Source of the DNA: Vibrio sp. UBA2441
GTDB taxonomy: Bacteria; Pseudomonadota; Gammaproteobacteria; Enterobacterales; Vibrionaceae
Reading direction: 5' to 3'
Assembly (NCBI GenBank): GCA_002342685.1
Contig: DDQN01000023.1
Span: 79,718 to 143,717 of the forward strand
DNA: 64,000 bases
Shown: one piece after another, positions 53,362-63,495 of the stretch
How the letters are laid out: each line of letters opens with the position of its first letter
How positions within the stretch are numbered: the stretch's first letter is position 1
Notes under the pieces: generated by a model
The model's input: the letters and a program-made list of their open reading frames with translations, nothing else
Told to the model about the DNA's origin: nothing
Database searches by the model: none
Translations under genes and position numbers: made by a program

Positions 53362-55227
53362 ATGTATAAATTTTTTGAAGGCTTAACTAAAGCCTTTCCA
53401 CAACACGACCCCGAACAACCACCCAAAGGGGTATTCGCTTTTTGTCGGCATTACACCAAAGGTTTTGAAAAACCTTTGCTGCTTATGGCTACGCTAAGCA
53501 CCATTGTTGCCATCATAGAGGTATCTTTATTTGGCTTTATGGGGCAACTAGTGGATTGGCTTTCCAGCAGTAACCCTGAAACTTTTCTGGAAGAAAATAG
53601 CTCCACACTTTGGGGAGTCGGCATCCTGCTTCTGGTCGTGATGCCTATTTTGATCACCATATACTCGCTCACTATCCACCAGAGCTTGCTAGGAAACTAT
53701 CCAATGTCGATCCGCTGGTTAGCGCATCGGTATCTTTTGAAGCAAAGCCTCTCATTTTATCAGGATGATTTCGCCGGAAGAGTCGCCACTAAAGTCATGC
53801 AGACTTCATTAGCTGTGCGTGAAACCGTCATGAAAACACTGGATGTTTTCGTGTATGTCATGGTCTATTTTACTGCCATAGTGGTCATGCTAGCTCAGGC
53901 TGACTGGCGATTGATGATGCCTATGCTGGTATGGCTCGCTGCTTATGTTGTCATTCAGGTCTATTTTGTCCCTAGGCTTAAAGCCGTTGCTTCAGAGCAA
54001 GCAGATGCCCGCTCACTAATGACAGGCCGTATCGTCGATAGTTATACCAATATCGCCACGGTAAAACTCTTTTCTCACAGCAAGCGAGAAACAGAATACG
54101 CTGAAGAAGGCATGGATGGCTTTCTGGATACCGTACACAGGCAAATGCGTCTGGTTACCGGTTTTAACATCTGTGTAGAAATCGCTAATTATCTTCTGGT
54201 TTTCTTTATTGCTGCTATTTCCATTTTCTTATGGATGGAAAGTGCAATTACCATAGGTGCTATCGCCATTGCCATCAGTTTGGCCCTGCGTATCAACGGC
54301 ATGTCCATGTGGATTATGTGGGAAGTCGGTGCGCTATTTGAAAATATGGGCACCGTCGTTGACGGAATGTCTACCTTATCTAAGCCGATAGATATTCAGG
54401 ATAAAGACAATGCCAAACCACTGAAAGTGGATCACGGAGGCATAGAGTTCGATAACGTGAGCTTTCATTACGGAGAAAAAGACAAAGGTGTGCTGAGTAA
54501 CCTCAACCTGAATATTAAACCGGGTGAGAAAGTCGGTTTGGTTGGACGCTCTGGCGCAGGTAAATCGACCTTGGTTAACCTTTTACTCCGTTTCCACGAT
54601 GTGGAGGCAGGCCAGATAAAAATAGATGGTCAGGTGATCTCGGATGTAACACAAGACTCCCTTCGCAGCAATATCGGCATGGTGACTCAGGATACCTCTT
54701 TGCTTCACCGCTCTATTCGAGAAAACATTTTATATGGTAACCCTGAGGCCAGCGAAGACCAATTGCGAAAGGCAACAGCACAAGCGCATGCAGATGAATT
54801 CATTGAAACCTTAACTGATCCCCATGGCAACAGCGGCTACGATGCTCAGGTTGGTGAAAGAGGAGTCAAACTTTCAGGAGGGCAGCGTCAGCGCATCGCT
54901 ATCTCTCGTGTACTACTCAAAGATGCACCGCTGCTAATATTGGATGAAGCTACTTCCGCATTAGACTCAGAAGTCGAAGCCGCAATTCAGGAAAGTTTAA
55001 ACGAGCTCATGCAGGGAAAAACCGTTATCGCTATCGCTCACCGACTATCGACGATTGCTGCCATGGATAGATTGATCGTACTGGACAAAGGCCAGATCGT
55101 AGAGCAAGGAACCCATCAGGAGCTTATTCAGGGCTGTGGTATTTATGCCCAGTTATGGGCTCACCAAACGGGCGGCTTCATCGGTTGCGAAGAAGATTGT
55201 AATAAACAAGAGATGGTAGCCAGTTAA
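53362..55227 (+). CDS. ABC exporter, fused permease-ATPase
   Basis: A 621-residue half-transporter: six membrane helices (~35-330) fused to an ATPase domain (~360-600) with Walker A LVGRSGAGKSTLVNLLL, Q-loop MVTQDTSLL, signature LSGGQRQRIAISRVLL, Walker B PLLILDEATSALDS and the H-loop IAIAHRLST. Works as a homodimer or paired half. The family (type I exporters of MsbA/MdlB kind) includes lipid, peptide and drug exporters; substrate unknown. A Cys-containing tail (FIGCEEDCNKQEMV) is unusual. Ends at a bidirectional terminator shared with gnd. Confidence 0.9.
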   Translation: MYKFFEGLTKAFPQHDPEQPPKGVFAFCRHYTKGFEKPLLLMATLSTIVAIIEVSLFGFMGQLVDWLSSSNPETFLEENSSTLWGVGILLLVVMPILITIYSLTIHQSLLGNYPMSIRWLAHRYLLKQSLSFYQDDFAGRVATKVMQTSLAVRETVMKTLDVFVYVMVYFTAIVVMLAQADWRLMMPMLVWLAAYVVIQVYFVPRLKAVASEQADARSLMTGRIVDSYTNIATVKLFSHSKRETEYAEEGMDGFLDTVHRQMRLVTGFNICVEIANYLLVFFIAAISIFLWMESAITIGAIAIAISLALRINGMSMWIMWEVGALFENMGTVVDGMSTLSKPIDIQDKDNAKPLKVDHGGIEFDNVSFHYGEKDKGVLSNLNLNIKPGEKVGLVGRSGAGKSTLVNLLLRFHDVEAGQIKIDGQVISDVTQDSLRSNIGMVTQDTSLLHRSIRENILYGNPEASEDQLRKATAQAHADEFIETLTDPHGNSGYDAQVGERGVKLSGGQRQRIAISRVLLKDAPLLILDEATSALDSEVEAAIQESLNELMQGKTVIAIAHRLSTIAAMDRLIVLDKGQIVEQGTHQELIQGCGIYAQLWAHQTGGFIGCEEDCNKQEMVAS

Positions 55228-55250
55228 TCTATACTTTAGTTAAGCAGATA

Positions 55251-55286
55251 AAAAAATGTCAGGCCTTATTGGACCTGACATTTTTT
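55251..55286. terminator. Bidirectional terminator between ABC exporter and gnd
   Basis: 13-bp perfect stem aaaaaatgtcagg / cctgacatttttt with a ten-base loop gives a U run in each direction, between two convergent genes. Confidence 0.92.
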
Positions 55287-55311
55287 ATATTACTGATGTT
55301 TATCAGATCAA

Positions 55312-56760
55312 CTACACATCATAAGTCGTTGATGCCGTATCGCCGCCAGTTCCCGTCCAATTAGTATGGTAAAACTGTCCGCGAGGCTGATCAATACGCT
55401 CATAAGTATGCGCACCGAAGTAGTCTCGTTGTGCCTGAAGCATATTAGCTGGCAAGCGAGCAGTCGTATAACCATCAAGGAAAGTCAGTGCAGACGTCAT
55501 CGTTGGCATAGGCAATCCAATCTCCAGAGATTTCGCCGCCACTTTACGCCATGCAGGTAAGCTGCTTTGCAATATATCTTTAAAATAAGCATCAGAGCCT
55601 AAGAATTTAATATCTGGATTTGCTTCATAAGCATCACGAATGTTACCTAAGAATGCACTACGGATAATACAACCACCACGCCACATCAGTGCCACGCTTC
55701 CGTAGTTTAATGACCAGTCATTTTCTTCAGACGCTTCACGGATCAACATAAAGCCCTGAGCATAAGAGATGATCTTAGATGCAAGTAATGCCTGACGTAC
55801 AGCTTCGATCCACTCTTGCTTATCTCCCTCGACTGGAGTAATAGTTTTATTAAATTCTGCTTCAGCTTCGATACGTTGATCTTTAAGAGATGACAGGCAA
55901 CGAGCAAAAACAGATTCAGTAATAAGAGTAAGAGGAATACCTAAGTCCAGCGCATTAATACCCGTCCACTTACCGGTTCCTTTTTGTCCGGCTGTATCTA
56001 GGATCTTTTCAACCAGAGGCTCGCCGTCTTCATCTTTATAACCCAGAATATCGGTGGTAATGTCGATAAGATAGCTATCCAGCTCAGTAGATTTCCACTG
56101 TTCAAAAATGGCCTGCATTTCGTCGTGGTCAAGCCCTAAGCCTTCTTTCATAAAGTGATACGCTTCACTGATAAGCTGCATATCACCATATTCAATGCCG
56201 TTATGCACCATTTTCACAAAATGACCGGCGCCATCGCGACCAACCCAATCACAGCAAGCTTCACCATCATCGGTTTTAGCCGAAATCGCCTGGAAGATAG
56301 GTTTAACATGTGGCCATGCTTCTGGTGAACCACCCGGCATGATCGAAGGACCAAATCGAGCCCCTTCTTCACCACCAGAAACCCCAGTTCCAACGTAAAG
56401 AATGCCCTTCTCCTGCAGAGAAGCAACACGGCGATTCGTGTCTGGGTAGTTAGAGTTTCCACCATCAATAATGATGTCACCTTTGTCCAGCAGCGGTACT
56501 AAAGCATCAATAAATTGATCGACAACATCGCCAGCCCTTACCATTAACATCACTTTACGTGGCGTCTCAAGCTTATCCACCAAATCCTGCATTGAAGTAG
56601 CACCAATGATGTTTGTGCCTTTAGCCGGACCTTCCAGAAACTCGTCCACTTTTGCGACGGTCCGGTTAAACGCCACAACTTTAAAGCCATGGTCATTCAT
56701 ATTTAATATTAGGTTTTGGCCCATGACAGCTAAACCAATGACACCGATATCGCCTTTCAT
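55312..56760 (-). CDS. gnd: 6-phosphogluconate dehydrogenase Gnd
   Basis: A 482-residue NADP+-dependent decarboxylating dehydrogenase giving ribulose-5-phosphate. NADP-fold GVIGLAVMGQNLILNMNDHG, cofactor NRT (FNRTVAKVDEF), substrate motif YVGTGVSGGEEGARFGPSIM, catalytic lysine/histidine in GHFVKMVHNGIEYGDMQLIS, and the signature DQPRGQFYHTNWTGTGGDTA at the C-terminus. Last gene of zwf-pgl-gnd; its ATG overlaps the pgl stop by one base (TAATG), so translation is coupled. Confidence 0.97.
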   Translation of the reverse strand: MKGDIGVIGLAVMGQNLILNMNDHGFKVVAFNRTVAKVDEFLEGPAKGTNIIGATSMQDLVDKLETPRKVMLMVRAGDVVDQFIDALVPLLDKGDIIIDGGNSNYPDTNRRVASLQEKGILYVGTGVSGGEEGARFGPSIMPGGSPEAWPHVKPIFQAISAKTDDGEACCDWVGRDGAGHFVKMVHNGIEYGDMQLISEAYHFMKEGLGLDHDEMQAIFEQWKSTELDSYLIDITTDILGYKDEDGEPLVEKILDTAGQKGTGKWTGINALDLGIPLTLITESVFARCLSSLKDQRIEAEAEFNKTITPVEGDKQEWIEAVRQALLASKIISYAQGFMLIREASEENDWSLNYGSVALMWRGGCIIRSAFLGNIRDAYEANPDIKFLGSDAYFKDILQSSLPAWRKVAAKSLEIGLPMPTMTSALTFLDGYTTARLPANMLQAQRDYFGAHTYERIDQPRGQFYHTNWTGTGGDTASTTYDV

Positions 56761-57485
56761 TATTTCTCTCCTTTAACAAGCAACGCAGCTGCTTGTGAAT
56801 CCAAATACCACTCGGTCAAACCGAAGGTAGAGTTAACTTTAGCCGCCGGGTATGGCAGTAATTCCGCCGGCTGCTGTTCAATTTCTTTAATAATATTCGC
56901 TTTGCTTGCACCAAGGACTAAATAAGTAACCCTATCGGCATTGGCAATGAGTCTCGCCGTTTTTGAAACTCTGATCTGGCCGCTTTCAGGGTGGGCAACC
57001 ACCAATGACAAACCGGGATCATCATAATTAGTCTGATTCGGGAAAAGCGAGGCTGTATGTCCATCCGTTCCCATGCCAAGCAAAATCCAGTCAAATGCAG
57101 GTAATCCATTTTTATGCGGAATGACTTGTTCCATCTCTTTCGCAAACCTTACCGCTTCGATTTCAGGATCATTTTCGCCCAAAATTCGATGGACATTTTC
57201 TTCTGGCAATTCGATGTGTTGAAACAGTAGTTCGTTAGCATCACCGTAGTTACTTTCTGGATCATTAGGACCGACACAACGCTCATCTCCCCACCAAAAA
57301 TGCAGGTTCTGCCATTGAATTTGCGCAGCATAAGGCGCTTTCGCCAACGTTTTAAACAATAACTTTGGCGTACTTCCGCCTGACAAGGAAATATGCACGG
57401 CCTTACCTTGCTTGCTTTGCTCAAGCATAGAGTTAGCTAAAGCTTCGACCACTTTTTCTGGCGTTTCAAATAACTGATAGTTCAT
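56760..57485 (-). CDS. pgl: 6-phosphogluconolactonase Pgl (DevB type)
   Basis: A 241-residue cytoplasmic lactonase hydrolysing 6-phosphogluconolactone. Family features: HISLSGGSTPKLLFKTLA, FWWGDERCVGPNDPESNYG and LLGMGTDGHTASLFP, all typical of the NagB/DevB-like pgl. It starts two bases after the zwf stop and overlaps gnd by one base, so the three are one tightly coupled operon for the oxidative pentose-phosphate steps. Confidence 0.96.
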   Translation of the reverse strand: MNYQLFETPEKVVEALANSMLEQSKQGKAVHISLSGGSTPKLLFKTLAKAPYAAQIQWQNLHFWWGDERCVGPNDPESNYGDANELLFQHIELPEENVHRILGENDPEIEAVRFAKEMEQVIPHKNGLPAFDWILLGMGTDGHTASLFPNQTNYDDPGLSLVVAHPESGQIRVSKTARLIANADRVTYLVLGASKANIIKEIEQQPAELLPYPAAKVNSTFGLTEWYLDSQAAALLVKGEK

Positions 57486-57487
57486 GT

Positions 57488-59005
57488 CTACAACTCACAA
57501 TATTCTGTGTTGGTTAAATTTTTACAAGGGAAACGCCAATCGCGTCCATCATTCTTAAGCAGCTCGTCAGCCTCTTTTGGCCCCCATGTACCTGCCGCAT
57601 AACCAAATAAGTGTTCCGGGTTCTTTTTATGTTCGAGAATAGGTTGAACAAATTCCCAACACGCCTGTACTGCGTCAGTACGAGCAAATAAAGTTGCATC
57701 GCCTTTCATACAATCGAGGATCAATCTCTCGTAGGCAGTAAGCATGTTTGTCTCTTCCAGTTGTTCATAATGGAAGTTCATCGACACTTCTTTGGCTTTA
57801 AAGCCTGCACCAGGTTCTTTTAAACCAAAACTAAGTAAAATCCCTTCATCTGGCTGAATTCGAATGATCAATTTATTCTCAGGGGCATTAACACCAAATA
57901 CTGGATGAGGTGTATTTTTATAGTGGATGACGACCTCGGTAACGCGGGTCGGAAGGCGCTTTCCTGTACGAACATAAAATGGCACACCATTCCAGCGCCA
58001 GTTATCGATGAACATCTTCAAACCCACATAGGTTTCTGTTCGTGAGTCATCGGCAACACCATTTTCTTCCCTATAACCCGGAAGTAACTCGCCACGAACA
58101 TGAGACTCAGTATATTGGCCCAGTACCAAGTTGTTTTTGAGATCTTCATCAGACAGTGGTCTAAAACACTGCATGACTTTAACCGCTTCATCTCGCATTG
58201 AATCTGCATTGATAACGGAAGGTGGCTCCATTCCTACCATTGCAAGCACCTGAAGAAGGTGGTTCTGGAACATGTCTCGAACGGCACCCGCGCCATCGTA
58301 ATAACCGCCTCTTTCTTCCACACCCAGAAATTCAGAACCGGTAATTTCAACATGGTCGATATAGTTTCGGTTCCATAGAGGCTCAAACATGGCATTGGAA
58401 AAGCGAAGAACCAAAAGATTTTGTACCGTTTCTTTTCCTAGATAATGATCAATACGATAAATCTGATGCTCCTGAAAGCAATTATGAATTTGCTTGTCGA
58501 GTTGTATCGCAGACTCTAAATCGTAACCGAATGGTTTTTCTACAATCAGGTTTTTCCAGCCCTGTGTTTCGTCATTCAGACCATGAGCGGCTAAACACTC
58601 CGGTATCACACCATAAAGGCTTGGAGGTGTAGACAAATAATAAACTGTGTTTCCGCCCGTGTTATGTTTTTCATTCAATAGAGCCAAACGCTCTTTTAAG
58701 AGTGCATACTCTGTAACACTGGCAGTATCAAGAGGTTGGTAATAAAGATGATCGCAAAAGGCATTTAATACATCTTCTTCCACTTTCTCATTTTCAATCA
58801 GAGCTTTTTTCATTTTCTGACGAAATTCACCGTCACTAAACGCTGTCCGGCTGACACCCAATACGGAAAAATCGTCAGGCAGCATTTTATTGGAATAAAG
58901 ATGGTAAAGAGCAGGGATCAATTTACGGTGCGTTAAATCACCAGAAGCACCAAAGATAACAATCGAATTGTTATCCGGACTAATTATACTTTCTATGTTA
59001 TTCAT
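57488..59005 (-). CDS. zwf: Glucose-6-phosphate 1-dehydrogenase Zwf
   Basis: A 505-residue NADP+ enzyme for the first oxidative pentose-phosphate step. Cofactor motif VIFGASGDLTHRKLIPAL, active-site RIDHYLGKETVQNLLVLRF, EKPFGYDLES, and ETYVGLKMFIDNWRWNGVPF. I take ATG 59005 (MNNIESIIS) with GTGAGA upstream rather than 59020. First gene of the operon. A perfect GntR-like palindrome is 137-154 bases upstream. Confidence 0.96.
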   Translation of the reverse strand: MNNIESIISPDNNSIVIFGASGDLTHRKLIPALYHLYSNKMLPDDFSVLGVSRTAFSDGEFRQKMKKALIENEKVEEDVLNAFCDHLYYQPLDTASVTEYALLKERLALLNEKHNTGGNTVYYLSTPPSLYGVIPECLAAHGLNDETQGWKNLIVEKPFGYDLESAIQLDKQIHNCFQEHQIYRIDHYLGKETVQNLLVLRFSNAMFEPLWNRNYIDHVEITGSEFLGVEERGGYYDGAGAVRDMFQNHLLQVLAMVGMEPPSVINADSMRDEAVKVMQCFRPLSDEDLKNNLVLGQYTESHVRGELLPGYREENGVADDSRTETYVGLKMFIDNWRWNGVPFYVRTGKRLPTRVTEVVIHYKNTPHPVFGVNAPENKLIIRIQPDEGILLSFGLKEPGAGFKAKEVSMNFHYEQLEETNMLTAYERLILDCMKGDATLFARTDAVQACWEFVQPILEHKKNPEHLFGYAAGTWGPKEADELLKNDGRDWRFPCKNLTNTEYCEL

Positions 59006-59141
59006 AATTTTCTCACGCAATGAATCGTGCTTTCTTGAGATTGCTAGAACAATAATAGACCTGATATTTGCGAAAAGGGGGGGAGCATTTTCACGTCATT
59101 ATCGTTAGCTTTCCACCTATTGTTAGTGGCATGTACTTATA

Positions 59142-59159
59142 TATGTTATCGATAACATA
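59142..59159. promoter_or_regulatory. GntR-type operator palindrome upstream of zwf
   Basis: tatgttatcgataacata is an 18-bp perfect palindrome with the ATGTTA-N4-TAACAT pattern and central CG of LacI-family gluconate repressors (GntR/IdnR). It fits control of the pentose-phosphate operon by gluconate. The gap 59006-59681 is otherwise A+T rich with no gene; part of it is the leader of the 59682 symporter. Confidence 0.6.
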
Positions 59160-59681
59160 AATATCAACCGCCGGGATGAAGAAAAACGCAATCTCAGGAA
59201 AAAACGAGTAAATAGTGAAACCAAATGGGCATTGTGACTGGCTATTTTTTCAATTAAGTTAAAAAAAACCAATCAATCATCAAGTTGTACACCTTCTACA
59301 TGATGAAATGACTATTAACTCGCCACATGTACGGCTTTAAATCCACCGATGTCACATTATTGTCAGGAATTACAAATTTATTGCTTACCTAAATCCATGT
59401 TAATTCCTTACCATTGTTTCTCCGGTCAAATCTTGAACAACAAAAAGTATCACTTTCCATCTAACAACTAACTTATTGATAATTAGATACAATTCATATT
59501 GGAATCGAGTTCAAACTTTACTTGCCCACAAGACATATAATTCTTCATTCTCATTAACAAGCAGATAACAAATTGGTCATTTTGATATTTAGAGAATATA
59601 ATTCCAAAAATGTCAATATTGTCGGGTGAATATTTTTACCTTATTCTTCTCGGCCAAAATATAAGATGTTAAGGTAAAAAA

Positions 59682-61025
59682 ATGGATGAAAATACTAAAA
59701 AGCTATCCCTGACAAATAGAGTCATTCTCGGGATGGTGTTTGGCATTCTCACTGGGTTAGCAATCCGAACATTTTTCGACGGCAATGCTTTTATTGATAC
59801 ATACATCGTCAATGGATTTCTTGATGTGGGCGGAAAAATATTTATTGCAAGCTTAAAAATGCTTGTTGTTCCGCTAGTATTTGTCTCTCTGGTTTGTGGA
59901 ACCAGCTCTCTTAAAGATGTTGCTACACTAGGCCGCTTAGGTGGTAAAACACTACTTTTCTATATCACAACAACCGCGGTGGCTATCTCTCTTGCGTTGT
60001 TAATGGGTTCTGTTTTCCAGCCAGGAGCTGGTGCCGACTTAACTGCAGCAGGAAGCTTTATTGCCAAAGAAGCCCCCTCGCTTGGTGAAGTTATTGTTCA
60101 GATGTTCCCAACCAACCCAATCAATGCCATGGCAGAAGGTAAAACACTACAAATTATCGTCTTTGCTATCCTGTTTGGTATTGCTATTAGCCTGTCAGGC
60201 AAAGCGGGTGAGCAAGTCGCTTCTATGTTTAGCGCACTAAACGAAGTAATTATGAAGCTGGTCGCGCTATTAATGAACATTGCGCCATACGGTGTGTTTT
60301 TCCTTATGTCCAAGCTATTCACTGGCTTAGGGCTCGGTGCCATCGTTAATCTGGCTGAATACTTCCTCGTATTGTCTGCGACCTTACTGATTCATGGTCT
60401 GGTTACTTACAGCGTAATGCTCAAAGTTTTTGCAAACCTGAGCCCAATCACTTTCCTTAGAAAGATGAAAGACGCTGTGATGTTTGCCTTCTCCACCGCA
60501 TCCTCCAACGCCACAATACCTGTGACAATGGAAACCGCCACTAACCGGATGGGCGTTAGCAACAAAGTCGCTTCTTTTACCATACCACTAGGTGCAACCA
60601 TCAATATGGATGGCACCGCTATCATGCAGGGCGTAGCAACCGCATTCATTGCTCAGGCATTCAATATTGACCTGACTCTAAGTGACTACCTGACGGTTAT
60701 CTTCACGGCCACATTAGCCTCTGTTGGTACCGCTGGCGTTCCCGGTGTTGGTCTAATTATGTTGGCTATGGTGTTAAGCCAAGTCGGGTTACCTTTGGAA
60801 GGTATCGCTCTAATCATGGGTGTTGACCGCCTGCTAGATATGATTCGTACCGCGGTTAATATCACTGGTGACAGCGCCGTAAGTTGTATTGTGGCTAAAT
60901 CAGAAAAAGCACTCGATATGGACAAGTTCTACGACCCCCATGCAGGTGAAAAAGAGGAAGAAATACACTTCACTCACCTTGAAGATCCAGCACAAGAATA
61001 TGAACTTTCCGGTAAAGACGCTTAA
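59682..61025 (+). CDS. Dicarboxylate/amino acid:cation symporter (DAACS)
   Basis: A 447-residue inner-membrane transporter of the glutamate/dicarboxylate family. Motifs: KMLVVPLVFVSLVCGTSSL, AFSTASSNATIPVTM (re-entrant serine-rich loop), TIPLGATINMDGTAIMQGVA and GVDRLLDMIRTAVNITGDSA with the NxxxD pair. DRLLDMxRTxxNxxGD is the GltP/GltT/DctA-like form, so glutamate, aspartate or C4-dicarboxylates with Na+ or H+ are likely; the exact substrate is unclear. An acidic His-containing tail follows the last helix. Ends in a terminator at 61049. Confidence 0.92.
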   Translation: MDENTKKLSLTNRVILGMVFGILTGLAIRTFFDGNAFIDTYIVNGFLDVGGKIFIASLKMLVVPLVFVSLVCGTSSLKDVATLGRLGGKTLLFYITTTAVAISLALLMGSVFQPGAGADLTAAGSFIAKEAPSLGEVIVQMFPTNPINAMAEGKTLQIIVFAILFGIAISLSGKAGEQVASMFSALNEVIMKLVALLMNIAPYGVFFLMSKLFTGLGLGAIVNLAEYFLVLSATLLIHGLVTYSVMLKVFANLSPITFLRKMKDAVMFAFSTASSNATIPVTMETATNRMGVSNKVASFTIPLGATINMDGTAIMQGVATAFIAQAFNIDLTLSDYLTVIFTATLASVGTAGVPGVGLIMLAMVLSQVGLPLEGIALIMGVDRLLDMIRTAVNITGDSAVSCIVAKSEKALDMDKFYDPHAGEKEEEIHFTHLEDPAQEYELSGKDA

Positions 61026-61048
61026 ACAAATTTAATTAGAAAAACTCT

Positions 61049-61097
61049 GAAACCCTTCATTTTGATATTCAAATTTAAAATGGAGGGTTTCATTTTT
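61049..61097 (+). terminator. Intrinsic terminator after the DAACS gene
   Basis: Long stem gaaacccttcatttt / aaaatggagggtttc (one mismatch), 13-base loop, then ATTTTTT. Confidence 0.85.
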
Positions 61098-61152
61098 TGG
61101 TTATCTTCTCTAAAATCTCGCGCATCCTTCACTTCTTCAATGACTACTCAGA

Positions 61153-61857
61153 ATGAATAAGAGTTTACTCACCAATCTAATCGCTTTGGTCTTACTTGGT
61201 ATCGGCTATCAAACCCAACAAGATACCCTGACTTATGCCGGGCTTTTCGCTTTCTCAGGCGCTATCACCAATTGGCTAGCTGTGCATATGTTGTTTGAAA
61301 AAGTACCGGGACTTTATGGCTCAGGGGTTATACCTGCCCGTTTTGAAGAGTTTAAGGCCGCCATAAAAACGTTGATGATGGAGCAGTTTTTTACCAACGA
61401 CAATATTGACCGTTTTTTAAGTCAAGAGATGGCGGGTGGTAATAAAATTAACCTTGAGCCAGTCATAAGCAGCATTGACTTTGAACCCACTTTTGAATCA
61501 TTGGTAGAGGTCATCGCCAACTCCTCTTTTGGCGGCATGCTGGCGATGGTCGGCGGAACTGAGGCACTTCAGCCACTCAAACAACCTTTCGTTGAAAAAA
61601 TGCAGGAATCCGTTGTCGAGATTAGCCAGAGCGATGCAGTAAAAGAGGCGCTTAAGAACCAATTTGAACAACCTAAAATGCTGCAAGAGATCCAAGAGAA
61701 CATTGAAAACATCATTGATCAGCGACTGAATGAGCTAACACCAAAACTGGTTAAGCAAATGGTTCAGGACATGATTAAACAACACCTGGGCTGGCTAGTT
61801 GTCTGGGGTGGTGTCTTCGGTGGCTTAATTGGCGTTATATCGTCTTTTATTGCCTAA
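61153..61857 (+). CDS. DUF445 family membrane protein
   Basis: A 234-residue protein with a membrane hairpin at the N-terminus (LIALVLLGIGYQTQ, GLFAFSGAITNWLAVHMLFE), a soluble helical middle, and a C-terminal membrane segment (HLGWLVVWGGVFGGLIGVIS). The FSGAITNWLAVHMLF and YGSGVIPARFEEFK elements mark DUF445. Function unknown in this family. Separate unit flanked by terminators on both sides. Confidence 0.85.
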   Translation: MNKSLLTNLIALVLLGIGYQTQQDTLTYAGLFAFSGAITNWLAVHMLFEKVPGLYGSGVIPARFEEFKAAIKTLMMEQFFTNDNIDRFLSQEMAGGNKINLEPVISSIDFEPTFESLVEVIANSSFGGMLAMVGGTEALQPLKQPFVEKMQESVVEISQSDAVKEALKNQFEQPKMLQEIQENIENIIDQRLNELTPKLVKQMVQDMIKQHLGWLVVWGGVFGGLIGVISSFIA

Positions 61858-61879
61858 CCGCTTAACCCATCCAAAAATA

Positions 61880-61908
61880 AAAGCCGGTCTCTTTAAGCGA
61901 CCGGCTTT
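61880..61908. terminator. Bidirectional terminator between DUF445 gene and lipoprotein gene
   Basis: 10-bp perfect stem aaagccggtc / gaccggcttt with a nine-base loop; the minus strand continues into TATTTTT. Confidence 0.85.
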
Positions 61909-61941
61909 GAATCAGTGGATATCCGTTTAATAATACAAACT

Positions 61942-63165
61942 CTAAATTGTGCAGCTACTTAATTTCAACTCTATTTCATTTCCCTGAGAATCGATGACCA
62001 CTTGGTCAATAACATCACCGCCCGCATTTTCAATGGTAAATTCAAGGATTTGCTCAGCGCTGTCGTCTCTATTATTCAGGTCAATATAAACACTGCCACC
62101 ATTAAAATTAGAGCCTTGGTGGCGTTGCACGTTACCACTAAAGTCATACCAATCAATAACCTTCACACCACTGTTTTTAGTAACCAGTATTTGCATCACT
62201 CCGGAAGGCTCGTCTGTCCAATTGCCCGTATATCTGTAAGTCCCTACGTATTTGGTTCCTGCGTATATGTTATCGTCACCCTCTTGCGACGAAATAAACT
62301 TTTCGCCAATGACCGTACCGCCCGTTACACCATTTTCACTCCACGAACCGCTGAGCTCTGCGCCGTCAAACACGGAGGAAAACACCACGCCGCTATATTC
62401 ATGACTATCACTGCTGCCCAGAGCTACAGGTTGTGCTCCACCTTTTAACTGGAGAGGTTCACCCGTCAAACCAAACCATTCATATTCATAACCGTCATCC
62501 GGCTTAAATGCCCCTCTGGGTGTCAGGGTTGCCGGATCGATTGCAACCGCAAAGACTCCTTCACCTTCACCTTCATATTCACCGTAAAAAACACCACTGA
62601 GGTTACATCGAACGGTTTGATTAAAATGTGCAATCGCTTCTTCTGCCGTTGGGAACTCAGCATCAGGGTATAGCTGCCTCACTCTGCTCTCGAGCGCATT
62701 CATGCCATTTTCAGTTGTGATGTCCAGATCGCTATAATCAACTTCATGAGTCAGATAATCTACCGCTTCCTCCGGTATCTGTATCCCATTGCTATATATG
62801 CCATCGTCATCCAAAAGCATTAACACACGCACTATATTTACGTTCTGAGTATTTGAAGGACTTAAAAAAGACGTTAATTCAATAGGGGTAATAACAGGTG
62901 CTGCTTTTGTTTCGCCGATATTAAGTGAACCAATTGAAAAATGTACACTTTCTCCGTCGATATAATTAAAGCTACCACCCAGCCCGGTAATACCAGATTG
63001 AGTAGCCGTTTTATATTCTACCCCTTCCACTGAAGCATCTTTAAAATAACCTGTTTTTACATCCTGTGTTGATGCAGCTCTATCGCCGCTGCTCCCACTA
63101 CCACCACCGCAACCTGCCAATGTAGCAACAATCGCCAATGATATATAATTTAACTTAATCGTCAT
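61942..63165 (-). CDS. Hypothetical lipoprotein with Gly-rich tether
   Basis: A 407-residue predicted lipoprotein: LAIVATLAGCGGGSGSSGDR gives lipobox LAGC and a flexible tether. Residues ~35-75 (KTGYFKDASVEGVEYKTATQ, SGITGLGGSFNYIDGESVHF) are a small repeat-like domain common at the start of Vibrio/Shewanella surface lipoproteins, followed by a beta-rich C-terminal half (GVFYGEYEGEGEGVFAVAID). I do not recognise a function. Divergent from a membrane-anchored winged-helix regulator at 63496, which may control it. Confidence 0.75.
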   Translation of the reverse strand: MTIKLNYISLAIVATLAGCGGGSGSSGDRAASTQDVKTGYFKDASVEGVEYKTATQSGITGLGGSFNYIDGESVHFSIGSLNIGETKAAPVITPIELTSFLSPSNTQNVNIVRVLMLLDDDGIYSNGIQIPEEAVDYLTHEVDYSDLDITTENGMNALESRVRQLYPDAEFPTAEEAIAHFNQTVRCNLSGVFYGEYEGEGEGVFAVAIDPATLTPRGAFKPDDGYEYEWFGLTGEPLQLKGGAQPVALGSSDSHEYSGVVFSSVFDGAELSGSWSENGVTGGTVIGEKFISSQEGDDNIYAGTKYVGTYRYTGNWTDEPSGVMQILVTKNSGVKVIDWYDFSGNVQRHQGSNFNGGSVYIDLNNRDDSAEQILEFTIENAGGDVIDQVVIDSQGNEIELKLSSCTI

Positions 63166-63495
63166 TATTCTAACCTCATAATAATATACTTATTGTTTTT
63201 ATTTAAAAGCTCTCTCGGTCATGGCCTGTAGTGTGAAACCAGAACAACTAACAGACTAGCATTTGCCTATGTTATGCTTTCATAATCAGCCACAGTTAAT
63301 AAAAAAGTAATAATTAAAAAATTAAACAAATAAAATCAACAACTTAAAGCATGAGATAACTTCACATTAATATTGTAAGAATAATTAGCCTTGCGCAAAA
63401 ATGTGACTATCGTCGCATTTAGTTGTAATATAATTTTTGACTACAAAAGATATTTATATATTATTAAGTCTATAAATATTTCTCAGGTAATTTAC
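63166..63495. other. Divergent regulatory region, gene-free
   Basis: 330 A+T-rich bases between the lipoprotein gene and the winged-helix regulator gene. It must contain both promoters; no operator or RNA can be named with confidence. Confidence 0.4.
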
